This document shows, piece by piece, positions 43,004 through 51,022 of a DNA stretch of 64,000 nt (position 1 is its first letter; each line of letters opens with the position of its first letter). The translations under genes were made by a program, and so were the position numbers. This stretch comes from Flavobacterium sp. UBA7665 (GTDB taxonomy: Bacteria; Bacteroidota; Bacteroidia; Flavobacteriales; Flavobacteriaceae), in the NCBI GenBank assembly GCA_002483285.1, contig DLHP01000019.1:1-64000 (forward strand), given 5' to 3'. The notes under the pieces were generated by a model. That model was not told the DNA's origin. It saw only the letters and a program-made list of their open reading frames with translations, and did no database searches.

Positions 43004-43098
43004 AGGAGCCGGGAACCTGCTTTCCGCTGCAATCTTTTTTGACTTCGCACAGCTCCGTCAAAAAAGGATTTCCGCTGCAATCAGGGCTAGGCTTTCGA
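43004..43098 (+). repeat. Dispersed stem-loop repeat, copy E
   Basis: Arms GAACCTGCTTTCCGCTGCAATC (to about 43033) and GGATTTCCGCTGCAATC (from about 43066). Inner perfect 10-bp stem: CTTTTTTGAC (43034-43043) with 43057-43066, loop 13. Sits inside the efflux locus. Confidence 0.65.
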
Positions 43099-43153
43099 GC
43101 CAAACGGAACTTCTTGTCGTCCTACTTTAAACTTTTGACTTTCAACTTTCGAC

Positions 43154-44233
43154 TTACTTCAAATGCACGTCTACATCCGCATTCATCCCCGGACGCAACA
43201 ACTTGATTTTTTCCACGTCGTTGTTCGCATCCAAGCTGATTTTCACCGGAAGCCTTTGTATCGTTTTTACAAAGTTCCCCGTTGCATTATCAGGCGGCAA
43301 TAACGAAAACCGGGAACCTGTTGCAGGCGAGAACGAAGCGACCGTTCCTTCAAATTCGGTATCGGGATACGCGTCGACCTTGATCGATACTTTCTGCCCA
43401 ACCACCATTTTATTGAGTTGGGTTTCCTTGAAATTGGCAATCACCCAGGCTTCTTTGTTGTTGATAATGTAAAACAACGACTGTCCCGGCTGGATGTATT
43501 GTCCCGGCTGGATCCCAATTTTAGAAACCTGGCCATCGGTAGAAGCCGTCACCACGGTATAACTTAGATTGAGTTTGGCAGCGTCAAGCGCGGCTTTGGC
43601 ACGGTTGATATTGGCGGCTGCCACTTCGGTCTGTTTGCTGGTCACATTCGATTTGGCCACCACCACCGATTTTTGGTACGCACTGGCTTTTTCCTGTTGC
43701 TGCAAAATCCTGAGCTGGCTTTCGGCTTCCTGTTTCGCGGCGAGCGCCTGCTCATATTGCTGTTTGGTGATTGAGTGGTTTTTGTAGAGGTTGTTGTAAC
43801 GCTCATAATCGGCCGAGGCACGTCCCAAACGGATTTTCGCGGTTTCAATATTCCCACCCGCCGACAATACATTGGCTGAGGAAACGGCAATATTAGCGGT
43901 GGCGCTGCCCACGTCGGCTTTGGATACTTCGAAACTGCCTTCGGCGGCCACGAGTGCGGCTTTGGCGTCTTCGAGTTTCACCGCGTAATCCTTATCGTCT
44001 ATGGTAAAAAGCGTGTCGCCTTGTTTGACGAAGTCGTTGTCCTTGACATAGACTTTGGTAATGTAACCGGCCACACGAGGAATTATGGGATTCATGTTCT
44101 TTTCAATCTGTGCGTCGTCTGTGCCTTCGTGACCCAGCGAGTGCACGTATTTATAGATTCCGTAGGTTCCGCCTGCGAGGATCAGTACTGCGAAAATCAA
44201 GAGGAACTTTTTGTTGGTTTTTTTCTTTTCCAT
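43154..44233 (-). CDS. HlyD/EmrA family periplasmic adaptor
   Basis: 359 residues from the ATG at 44233; a longer frame overlaps tolC and gives a non-hydrophobic N terminus. One N-terminal anchor (about 10-30), a lipoyl-like half motif (GYITKVYVKDNDFVKQGDTLFTID), a long coiled-coil hairpin (about 95-195, Ala/Gln-rich), second lipoyl half (DGQVSKIGIQPGQYIQPGQSL) and a beta barrel. It bridges the MFS pump to TolC. ATG is 7 bases after the tolC stop. Confidence 0.92.
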   Translation of the reverse strand: MEKKKTNKKFLLIFAVLILAGGTYGIYKYVHSLGHEGTDDAQIEKNMNPIIPRVAGYITKVYVKDNDFVKQGDTLFTIDDKDYAVKLEDAKAALVAAEGSFEVSKADVGSATANIAVSSANVLSAGGNIETAKIRLGRASADYERYNNLYKNHSITKQQYEQALAAKQEAESQLRILQQQEKASAYQKSVVVAKSNVTSKQTEVAAANINRAKAALDAAKLNLSYTVVTASTDGQVSKIGIQPGQYIQPGQSLFYIINNKEAWVIANFKETQLNKMVVGQKVSIKVDAYPDTEFEGTVASFSPATGSRFSLLPPDNATGNFVKTIQRLPVKISLDANNDVEKIKLLRPGMNADVDVHLK

Positions 44234-44240
44234 GGTAAAA

Positions 44241-45593
44241 TTAGTTTTGAGAGAAATTGAAGGATTGCAGGAGTTGGCCCGAGGCGTTGAGCAATTCATA
44301 ATATTTAAGCGCCACGTTCGCCTTGGCGTTGGCTTGGTTGACCTGCGCACCGAGTTGGTCTACGTCGGCTTCGAGCAAATCGTTGGTATCAGCCAAGCCA
44401 TTGTCATATTTGTCCTTGACGATACGATAGTTTTCACTCGCCTGATCTACTGATTCGCTGTAGACTTTATCTTGCTTAATCGAAAGGTTGTATTCTTCCT
44501 GCGCCTTGACGATTTCTGTTTTGATGCGGTCGGTGAGGATTGCGGCTTGCGTTTGGGCTTCGAGCGCCTTGCTTTTGGCAGCTTTGACCTCGTCGCCATT
44601 TTTGAAAATCGAACTCAGGTTGTACGACAACCCAACACCCACGTTCATTGCGTTTTTCACGGTAATTACGTTGTTGAGGTCGAGCGCAATATAACCACCA
44701 CTGAGCGCAAATGACGGATAATAACCCGCTTTGGCGACTTTGATATTCGCTTCAGCCGCTTGTCCCAACAATTGAACGGCCTCAAGATCTTTGCGGCTTT
44801 GCAAAGCGTCGGATTCACTTTTGATGGCGTTGTTGAATAAATTGGCGTCGATGTTGGCCGGACTGACTTCGATAAAGGTTTCGGCTGGCAATTTCAATAA
44901 GGTGATAAGCCTGTAATTGATAATGCGTACATCTTTCTCGGCATCGTCTAACGACAGTTGTATTTTGGAAACCTGCAACTGCGATTTGAGCAGGTCGTTG
45001 CGCGCAATCAGCCCATTCGTTTCGAGCGCCTTGAAATCGGTGACGCGTTGCTGGCTGCGTTTGAGGTTTTCTCGGAACAATTCTACGGCCTTTTGGGTTT
45101 TGTACAATTGGGCGTAGTATTCAATCACCTGTAAGGCGGTTTCTTCCTTGGTGTAGACGGCGCTCGCCGATTCGGCCTGGTATAATTTTTCGGACGCCTT
45201 GATGCTGTTCTTGAGTTTGAAACCCGAGAAAAGAGGTAGGCTCAGGTTGGCTTGCCCGAGCATTAATTGGTCTACTTTGGCGGGCTCTTTCTTGGCAGTT
45301 GTAGTCGTGGTGTTTTCCTCAGAAGAATTCAATACACTGCCTTGTTTGATGTCGGCGTTGGTGAGCCGCATGTATTGTCCCGAAATTTTAAGGTCGGGAT
45401 AGCGGTTGTTCTTGACGCCTTGCAGTTCGTATTTTTTGGTAGTTGTTTTGGCATCCGCGAGGACAACTTCGTCGCTTTTCTCGAGTGCCATCGCAACGGC
45501 GTCGTGCAACGACATCGAGGTTTTTTGTTGGGCTTGAACATGCTGGAGCCCAAAGCAAAAAATTGACACCAGCACAAGGATTTTATTGTTCAT
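44241..45593 (-). CDS. TolC family outer membrane efflux channel
   Basis: 450 residues. Signal peptide (about 1-21, HVQAQ), two TolC helical repeats with long coiled coils (AMALEKSDEVVLADAKTTTKKYELQ; YNLSIKQDKVYSESVDQASENYRI). Length fits. Start overlaps the tetR 3' end by 11 bases, so regulator, channel and adaptor form one transcript. Confidence 0.92.
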   Translation of the reverse strand: MNNKILVLVSIFCFGLQHVQAQQKTSMSLHDAVAMALEKSDEVVLADAKTTTKKYELQGVKNNRYPDLKISGQYMRLTNADIKQGSVLNSSEENTTTTTAKKEPAKVDQLMLGQANLSLPLFSGFKLKNSIKASEKLYQAESASAVYTKEETALQVIEYYAQLYKTQKAVELFRENLKRSQQRVTDFKALETNGLIARNDLLKSQLQVSKIQLSLDDAEKDVRIINYRLITLLKLPAETFIEVSPANIDANLFNNAIKSESDALQSRKDLEAVQLLGQAAEANIKVAKAGYYPSFALSGGYIALDLNNVITVKNAMNVGVGLSYNLSSIFKNGDEVKAAKSKALEAQTQAAILTDRIKTEIVKAQEEYNLSIKQDKVYSESVDQASENYRIVKDKYDNGLADTNDLLEADVDQLGAQVNQANAKANVALKYYELLNASGQLLQSFNFSQN

Positions 45594-46206
45594 AGGTAAG
45601 TAAGGCTTTGATGGTTTGCTGCAGGTGTTTGGTCAGGTCGTTTTTGACGTAGTGGTCAAATTTGGCATCGGTGTCCAGGTTTAGGATTTCTTCGTAAAGC
45701 GGGCGGTTCATCTGGAACTGGAAGAACGCTCCTAAAACCGTAGGCATAATCAAAGGAACCTCGATGTTTTTAGAAAACACGCCTTTTTCCTGGCCTTGGG
45801 CGATGATTTTGGTAAGCAGTTCCAGGTTGGTACGCTTGACTTCGGTAAACGATTTGAAGTCGATGTTGCGCTTTTTAGAAGACAATTCAAAATGCAAGAT
45901 CTGGTAAATGCATTTGTTTTTGTTGACCTTGGCGATGTAGAGCGCAATGAGTTTGTCTATTTTTTCAAGCGGTTCGATGGCTTCTTTGAGCAAATTGTCG
46001 AGTTGCATTTTCATATCGGCGGTACGGTGAAAAACGAGTGCCTCGAGCATTTTCTCTTTCGAGCCGAAGTAATAGGAAACCATCGCAATGTTGATTTGGG
46101 CTTCCTTTGAGATGTCTCGGATAGAAGTTCCGTCAAAGCCTTTTTCGGCAAACAGCCGCTCGGCTACTTGTAAAATCTGGATTTGTTTGTCGTTCAATGC
46201 TGTCAT
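45583..46206 (-). CDS. TetR/AcrR family repressor
   Basis: 207 residues. N-terminal helix-turn-helix (about 8-55: ILQVAERLFAEKGFDGTSIRDISKEAQINIAMVSYYFGSKEKML), ligand-binding helical C-terminal part. First gene of the efflux operon, so it probably represses itself and the pump until a drug binds. Two copies of an 11-base site with an AAACGTTT core lie directly upstream and overlap the -7 element. Confidence 0.93.
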   Translation of the reverse strand: MTALNDKQIQILQVAERLFAEKGFDGTSIRDISKEAQINIAMVSYYFGSKEKMLEALVFHRTADMKMQLDNLLKEAIEPLEKIDKLIALYIAKVNKNKCIYQILHFELSSKKRNIDFKSFTEVKRTNLELLTKIIAQGQEKGVFSKNIEVPLIMPTVLGAFFQFQMNRPLYEEILNLDTDAKFDHYVKNDLTKHLQQTIKALLTYEQ

Positions 46207-46232
46207 ATCGAGTTTGATTTTGAAATCGCAGA

Positions 46233-46265
46233 CAAAATTAAACGTTTGTTTTATTTAAACGTTTG
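46233..46265 (-). promoter_or_regulatory. Promoter and candidate TetR operator
   Basis: Minus-strand TAATTTTG (46233-46240) is the -7 element, 27 bases before the ATG. Two direct repeats of TTAAACGTTTG (46238-46248 and 46255-46265), each containing the palindrome AAACGTTT, are spaced 17 bases apart and overlap the promoter. Confidence 0.6.
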
Positions 46266-46333
46266 TTTAGTTTTGGTTTAACGTTTTTTTAACGGCTTAC
46301 CGCTGATTGCATACAGGCCACAATTACTAAGTT

Positions 46334-46918
46334 TTAAGCAGTAAGCCAGTTTTTAAGGAGGGTTTTCCCGTGTGGCGTTAAAATGCTTTCGGGATGGAAT
46401 TGTACGCTGCGCACATCTAGGGTTTTGTGGCGCAACGACATGATTTGGCCGTTGTCATCGATTGAAGTGATTTCTAGCGAATCGGGTAGGGCGTTGGGGT
46501 CGACGGCCCAGGAATGGTAACGACCCACTTCAAATGGCGATTCGATTTGATGAAAAAGGACTTCGTCGTCGACGACCGTTTTGGCTTGGGTGGATACGCC
46601 GTGATAGACTTTATCGAGGTTTACGATTGCGCCACCAAAGACTTCGGCGATGGCCTGTTGGCCCAGACAAATACCGAGTATGCTTTTGGTTTTGGCGTAG
46701 GTGCGGATGACGTCTTTGAGCAATCCGGCTTCGTCGGGGATGCCTGGCCCGGGCGAGAGCAGGATCTTATCGAACGGCGCGATTTCACTGAGGTCGAATT
46801 CGTCATTGCGGTAAACGGTGACTTCGGCGCCAAGGTCTTCGAGGTAATGCACGAGGTTGTAGGTGAAGGAATCGTAGTTGTCGATGACCAGGATTTTGGG
46901 GTGTTCGTTGTTCATCAT
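46334..46918 (-). CDS. Glutamine amidotransferase, anthranilate/aminodeoxychorismate synthase component II
   Basis: 194 residues of class I glutamine amidotransferase: LLSPGPGIP oxyanion segment, catalytic Cys in GICLGQQAIAE, His and Glu in VQFHPES. It supplies ammonia to TrpE or PabB; with no other trp genes here, pairing with the PabB at 26.2 kb is possible. ATG at 46918 or 46915; longer frame to 46972 rejected. An inverted repeat overlaps the start codon. Confidence 0.9.
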   Translation of the reverse strand: MMNNEHPKILVIDNYDSFTYNLVHYLEDLGAEVTVYRNDEFDLSEIAPFDKILLSPGPGIPDEAGLLKDVIRTYAKTKSILGICLGQQAIAEVFGGAIVNLDKVYHGVSTQAKTVVDDEVLFHQIESPFEVGRYHSWAVDPNALPDSLEITSIDDNGQIMSLRHKTLDVRSVQFHPESILTPHGKTLLKNWLTA

Positions 46919-46976
46919 TCGTTGTTCAACATTTATTTTTTGCGAAGTTATGATTTTTTGAAGGTTGAACAACGAA
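46918..46976. repeat. 13-bp inverted repeat spanning the amidotransferase start
   Basis: TTCGTTGTTCAAC (46918-46930) is perfectly complementary to GTTGAACAACGAA (46964-46976), with 33 bases between. The left arm touches the ATG, so in mRNA the stem could cover the translation start. Confidence 0.6.
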
Positions 46977-46997
46977 CCACGAATGTTGAATTTTGAA

Positions 46998-47095
46998 GGA
47001 TGCCGCGAGAAGGATGGAAGCGGCTATCCTTTTGTTTTTTTCTTTAGAAAACAAAAGATAGTAGCGGACAGCCTGACCCGCAGGGCTCGCCATAA
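46998..47095 (-). repeat. Dispersed stem-loop repeat, copy F
   Basis: Minus strand: GAGCCCTGCGGGTCAGGCTG plus TCCGCTACTATC, then a perfect 10-bp inner stem (47029-47038 with 47048-47057, loop 9), then GGATAGCCGCTTCCATCC. It lies downstream of the YceI gene and upstream of the amidotransferase. Confidence 0.65.
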
Positions 47096-47105
47096 AAATT
47101 ATCAA

Positions 47106-47663
47106 CTAATAAACAAGCGTCACCTTTAAATCAAATTCATCATAAATCGTACGGTCGCCGAGGTCGTCAAAGAAACTGCCCGAACCGTATTGGATGCCGT
47201 ATTTGGTGCGGTCGATGGAGAACTCGGTCGTGGCGGTTTTGCCTTTGAATAGCAAATCGAACTTGACCGGATTGGTTTTGCCCTTGATGGTGAGGTCGGC
47301 GGTGATGGTGTATAGGTTTTGCTTTTTGAGTGCGATGGTTTTGAAGGTGAGCGTGGCGGTCTTGAACTCATCGGTGTTGAAAAAATCGGCCGATTTGAGA
47401 TGACCTTCGAGCTTGGCTTTGTCTTTCCCGGTGTTGTCGGTGTTGGAAAGTGTGGTCATGTTGGCGGTGAAGGTGCCGCCTGTGAGTTTCTTTTTGGTGA
47501 ACGTGAGCGATCCATCCTTGAAGTTGATCGTGCCGCTGTGCTCGCCGCTGACTTTTTTCCCGGTCCAGGAAATCACGCTTTTTTTGGTATCGATCTTTTT
47601 AACTTGTGCCGAGAGCGTACCGATGCAAAAGAGCAAAAGCGGTACAAAAAGGAATTTTTTCAT
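47106..47663 (-). CDS. YceI family periplasmic lipid-binding protein (copy 1)
   Basis: 185 residues: signal peptide (about 1-19), then the YceI lipocalin-like barrel: KSVISWTGKKVSGEHSGTINFKDGSL, LEGHLKSADFF, and TEFSIDRTKYGIQYGSGSFFDDLGDRTIYDEFDL. YceI proteins bind isoprenoid-type or other amphiphiles in the periplasm. Second of two tandem paralogues; the upstream copy is separated by a terminator, so they are separate units. Confidence 0.88.
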   Translation of the reverse strand: MKKFLFVPLLLFCIGTLSAQVKKIDTKKSVISWTGKKVSGEHSGTINFKDGSLTFTKKKLTGGTFTANMTTLSNTDNTGKDKAKLEGHLKSADFFNTDEFKTATLTFKTIALKKQNLYTITADLTIKGKTNPVKFDLLFKGKTATTEFSIDRTKYGIQYGSGSFFDDLGDRTIYDEFDLKVTLVY

Positions 47664-47766
47664 GGGTTGCGATTTTAGGTAGTGTGTTTTTAACTGTTTT
47701 TCAGGCTATTAAAGTTACTAAATAAAAACAACCGTTGGTGGATTCTGCCGTTTTTTTAAAAAACAA

Positions 47767-47792
47767 AACCCCGACAATTGCTTGCCGGGGTT
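47767..47792 (-). terminator. Terminator of YceI copy 2
   Basis: AACCCCG pairs with CGGGGTT around a 12-base loop; T-run follows on the minus strand. Confidence 0.8.
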
Positions 47793-47820
47793 TGCTTTTC
47801 ATAGCAATTTATCCCATAGA

Positions 47821-48390
47821 TTAGAACTGCAAAGTTGCAGTAATGTCGAAGTTGTCGCTGATGGCTTTGTCGCCAAGATTGTCAAAGAAGCTGCCTGATC
47901 CGTATTTGATGTCGAATTTGGTACGGTCGATGGTCACTTTTGCAGTAGCGGTGTTTCCTTTTACGGTCACGTCAAAAGTGACGGCATTGGTGGTTTCTTT
48001 GATGGTCAAATCGGCAGTTACGGTGTAAACGCCATTGCCTTTGTCGGCGATTTTTTTGAAGACCAATTTAGACGTTGGGAATTTTTCGGTTCCGAAGAAA
48101 TCTGGTGATTTCAAGTGGCCTTCTAATTTTTCTTTGCCTTCGCCGGCTTTAAGGTCGGTTACGGTGATAGATCCCATGTCAACGGTGAAGGTTCCACCAG
48201 TCAATTTTTTTCCGCTGAAAACGAGTGCACCTTCTTTAAGGCTAACGTTTCCTGAGTGTTGTCCGGTTACTTTTTTACCTACCCATTCTACTTTGCTCTT
48301 GGCAACGTCTACTTTTTTTGTCTGTGCCGATACTGCTGCGGTTGAAAATGTTACCAATAAGGCGATTGCAATTGTTTTTAAATTTTTCAT
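47821..48390 (-). CDS. YceI family periplasmic lipid-binding protein (copy 2)
   Basis: 189 residues with signal peptide (about 1-22, AVSAQ). Same domain as copy 1 with the core VEWVGKKVTGQHSGNV..KEG, LEGHLKSPDFFGTEKFP and VTIDRTKFDIKYGSGSFFDNLGDKAI. Clearly paralogous to copy 1. It directly follows the marR gene on the same strand (49 bases), a frequent arrangement, so MarR may control it. Confidence 0.88.
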   Translation of the reverse strand: MKNLKTIAIALLVTFSTAAVSAQTKKVDVAKSKVEWVGKKVTGQHSGNVSLKEGALVFSGKKLTGGTFTVDMGSITVTDLKAGEGKEKLEGHLKSPDFFGTEKFPTSKLVFKKIADKGNGVYTVTADLTIKETTNAVTFDVTVKGNTATAKVTIDRTKFDIKYGSGSFFDNLGDKAISDNFDITATLQF

Positions 48391-48439
48391 TGTTGAAATT
48401 GAATTTGGTTATTACTGATTATTAAGGATTAAATGATAC

Positions 48440-48895
48440 TTATTTGGTTCTGAATTTCTCGAGCAATTCATTGAGTTGCACGAGTTCTTGGGGATTGAGG
48501 TTGGCCGCGAATTTCTCTTCGTGCTCGATTACTTTTGGGTCGAGAGATGTGAGTACGTCAAGCCCTTTTTGGGTAATGTGGACTTCAATCTTACGGCGGT
48601 TTTCTGGGCAAACCTCGCGGGTTACGAAATCTTTGAGCAGCAATTTATCGACCAATCGGGTCGTGTTGCTGGTTTTGGCAAGCATGCGTTCCTGAATCAC
48701 AAACATATTGGCTGGCTGGCCTTTCTGTCCTCTTAAGATACGCAGTACATTGTATTGCTCGCTAGACAAATCGTACGGTTTTAATATTTCGCTAAAACTG
48801 TCATTGACAACATTCTGGGTGTAAATGATATTGAGTACGGCTTTTTTGGCTTCGCTCATCTTTACGTTTGATTTGATGATCTCTTCAATTTTCAT
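48440..48895 (-). CDS. MarR family transcriptional regulator
   Basis: 151 residues from the ATG at 48895, which has a rare good Shine-Dalgarno (GGAG 5-8 bases upstream); the longer frame to 48955 runs through the operator. Winged helix with DLSSEQYNVLRILRG, ERMLAKTSNTTRLVDKLLLKDFVTRE and wing NRRKIEVHITQKG. Probably represses its own operon and the YceI gene downstream. Confidence 0.92.
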   Translation of the reverse strand: MKIEEIIKSNVKMSEAKKAVLNIIYTQNVVNDSFSEILKPYDLSSEQYNVLRILRGQKGQPANMFVIQERMLAKTSNTTRLVDKLLLKDFVTREVCPENRRKIEVHITQKGLDVLTSLDPKVIEHEEKFAANLNPQELVQLNELLEKFRTK

Positions 48896-48911
48896 ATCTC
48901 CAGTTGTAAAA

Positions 48912-48957
48912 TTTGTAGGTACAAATGTACAATGTTTTTTTATTTGTATATACAAGT
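48912..48957 (-). promoter_or_regulatory. MarR promoter with two palindromic operators
   Basis: Two 12-bp sites of the form TTGTAnnTACAA (48913-48924 and 48944-48955), centres 31 bases apart, i.e. three helical turns. The minus-strand promoter TACATTTG (48922-48929) and TTG (about 48953-48955, spacer 23) overlap them, so bound MarR would block both promoter elements. Confidence 0.65.
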
Positions 48958-49033
48958 GTCTATTAAATTTTTGTTAAACTAACAGCAGCGGTTTTAAGAT
49001 TGATTAATTTTAGTCGCCTTAATATAAAAGTCT

Positions 49034-49543
49034 ATGCGAAGCGTGATTGTGTGGTATGTATTGTTTGCGGTAGCTGTATCAGTCAAGGCACAGCAACCGG
49101 TAAAGGTGTTCGTAAAAGACGGCGTGACGGTCAACTCTTATGACTTCAACCGATTGAAGCCCTTACTCAACAAACAGAATGACACCACTTACGTCGTTAA
49201 TTTTTGGGCCACCTGGTGCAAACCCTGTATTGAAGAGTTGCCCAATTTTGAAAAGCTACACGCTAATTTCAAAAACCAGAAAGTAAAGGTGCTATTGGTT
49301 AGCCTCGATTTGCCCAGACAAGTAGAAAGTAATTTGATTCTTTACATTAAAAAAAAGCATTTGCAATCGAGCGTGGTACATCTTAAAGATCCTGATATGA
49401 ACAGCTGGATTAATAAAGTAGATCCGCAATGGTCGGGCGCGATTCCGGCGACCATCATCTATAAAGGAGATAAAAGGAAATTCTACGAGCAAAGCTTCAC
49501 CTATGAGCAACTCCAAACCGAATTAGAGAAAATCAAAAATTAA
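49034..49543 (+). CDS. TlpA-like periplasmic thioredoxin
   Basis: 169 residues with signal peptide (about 1-19, KAQQ). Redox site WCKPC in VVNFWATWCKPCIEELPNF (Cys at about 62/65) and a cis-Pro (AIPATIIY). TlpA/ResA-like proteins reduce disulfides or apocytochromes in the periplasm. First of three co-oriented genes (gap 17 bases, then 3). Confidence 0.9.
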   Translation: MRSVIVWYVLFAVAVSVKAQQPVKVFVKDGVTVNSYDFNRLKPLLNKQNDTTYVVNFWATWCKPCIEELPNFEKLHANFKNQKVKVLLVSLDLPRQVESNLILYIKKKHLQSSVVHLKDPDMNSWINKVDPQWSGAIPATIIYKGDKRKFYEQSFTYEQLQTELEKIKN

Positions 49544-49560
49544 CCATTAACTATACTACT

Positions 49561-50172
49561 ATGAAAAGATTTAAAATGATTGCCGTTGCACTTGTGGTTG
49601 TTACCCTAAGTGCATTTACGCTAAAACCAGCGCCTACGGGTTATAAAGTGGGTGATGTTGCCACCGATTTCAGCCTCAAAAACATCGACGGCAGGATGGT
49701 TTCTCTCAAAGATTACACGAGCGCCAAAGGATTCATCGTCATTTTTACCTGCAACCATTGCCCATTTTCTAAAGCGTATGAAGATCGTATTGTGGCACTC
49801 GATAAACAATACAGCGGCTTGGGTTATCCGGTCATCGCCATCAACCCAAACAATCCGGTCAAACAACCCGAGGATTCTTTTGAGAACATGCGCCGTAGGG
49901 CCAAAGAGAAAGCTTTTACATTCCCTTATTTGTTCGATGAAGGACAGAAAATTTACCCGCAGTACGGCGCCACCAAAACGCCACACGTTTATATATTGCA
50001 AAAAACAGCCAAAGGCAATGTAGTGAAATACATCGGTGCGATAGATGACAACTACGACGACGCGTCGGCAGTAAAAGACAAATATGTAGAAAACGCGGTT
50101 AATGCGTTGCTTGACAACAAAGAAATCCAAGTCAAGGAAACCAAAGCCATCGGATGCTCTATTAAAGCCTAA
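49561..50172 (+). CDS. Exported redoxin-family protein
   Basis: 203 residues with a signal peptide (about 1-22). AhpC/TSA-like fold: VGDVATDFSLKNIDGRMVSLKDY, active-site CNHCPFSKAYED (CxxC instead of a single peroxidatic Cys), INPNNPVKQPEDSFENMRRRA. This looks like the 'thioredoxin family / CNHCPF' group. Substrate unknown; a periplasmic disulfide/peroxide function is likely. Confidence 0.87.
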   Translation: MKRFKMIAVALVVVTLSAFTLKPAPTGYKVGDVATDFSLKNIDGRMVSLKDYTSAKGFIVIFTCNHCPFSKAYEDRIVALDKQYSGLGYPVIAINPNNPVKQPEDSFENMRRRAKEKAFTFPYLFDEGQKIYPQYGATKTPHVYILQKTAKGNVVKYIGAIDDNYDDASAVKDKYVENAVNALLDNKEIQVKETKAIGCSIKA

Positions 50173-50175
50173 CTT

Positions 50176-50493
50176 ATGAATTTAGAACAGAAAGACTGGC
50201 TCAGCCAACTCGAAGCCGATCCAAATGCCGTGATTCTCGACGTGCGCACCCAAAGTGAATGGGAAGAAGGTATCATCCCAAACGCCATCCACATCGATAT
50301 CTATAAAGGACAAGGTTTCATTTATGAAGTAGACGCGCTCGACAAGTCTAAAAATTACTACGTGTATTGCAAGGCCGGTGGCCGAAGCGCCCAAGCCTGC
50401 GGCATCATGAATCAATTGGGTTTTGAAAATACCTACAATTTGTTGGGCGGCATCATGGAATGGGGCGGTGAAGTGATTGTCCCCGAATCATGA
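50176..50493 (+). CDS. Single-domain rhodanese-like protein
   Basis: 105 residues, cytoplasmic. Rhodanese fold: AVILDVRTQSEWEEGIIPNAIHI, active loop CKAGGRS with catalytic Cys (about 71). Would bind or transfer persulfide sulfur. Begins 3 bases after the redoxin stop, so one operon; 3' end overlaps the convergent minus gene by 6 bases. Confidence 0.9.
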   Translation: MNLEQKDWLSQLEADPNAVILDVRTQSEWEEGIIPNAIHIDIYKGQGFIYEVDALDKSKNYYVYCKAGGRSAQACGIMNQLGFENTYNLLGGIMEWGGEVIVPES

Positions 50494-50919
50494 CCTGTCT
50501 AACGAATGGCCACGCAATTTGCGGCGGATGGCGTAATAAAAGTACTTGAGTTGCTCTTTTCTGGATGCTCCTGCGCGAACCACAAGCGTCTTTTCATCGG
50601 TTAGGTTGATTCTGACCTGGTAGCCGTAAGACTTATAAGAAATGGCCATGGCAATCGCAACGGCAATCAGCGCAAGCAACAACAATTTGAGCAGAAGATC
50701 GAGTTGCCAATCATAAACCAGCAACCAGGCGAAAACAAAGGCGGTGAGCAAGAACAGTAAGTTCAGCTCGAACCGCCTTTTTTTAATGAGGTTTATTTTT
50801 TTGATTTCGTCCATTTTGATTACACTCGAGTCTTTGCCGTTGTGTACGACTACGCGGCTATCGGATACAATCCCAATGGCGTTGTTCAGGTGGTGTTTGT
50901 TGGTCTTGGTTAAGGTCAT
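50488..50919 (-). CDS. Small membrane protein, hypothetical
   Basis: 143 residues. A short N-terminal beta part (GIVSDSRVVVHNGKDSSVIKMDEIKKINLIKKRR), two close transmembrane helices (about 50-70 and 75-95), then a polar beta part. The arrangement resembles membrane-embedded PH-like proteins, but I cannot name a family. Convergent with the rhodanese gene. Confidence 0.6.
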   Translation of the reverse strand: MTLTKTNKHHLNNAIGIVSDSRVVVHNGKDSSVIKMDEIKKINLIKKRRFELNLLFLLTAFVFAWLLVYDWQLDLLLKLLLLALIAVAIAMAISYKSYGYQVRINLTDEKTLVVRAGASRKEQLKYFYYAIRRKLRGHSLDRS

Positions 50920-51022
50920 ATTGAAATCTTTACAATTTCAAATACGAGTTTCCCAGAGCTTTGGATTTGGCGATTACCGATTTGTTTTGAACAGGAAATC
51001 CACAACCCAAAACCCACCCAAA

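Noticed and set aside
44234..44350. Longer HlyD frame
   Set aside because: It overlaps tolC and lacks the hydrophobic anchor at its start.
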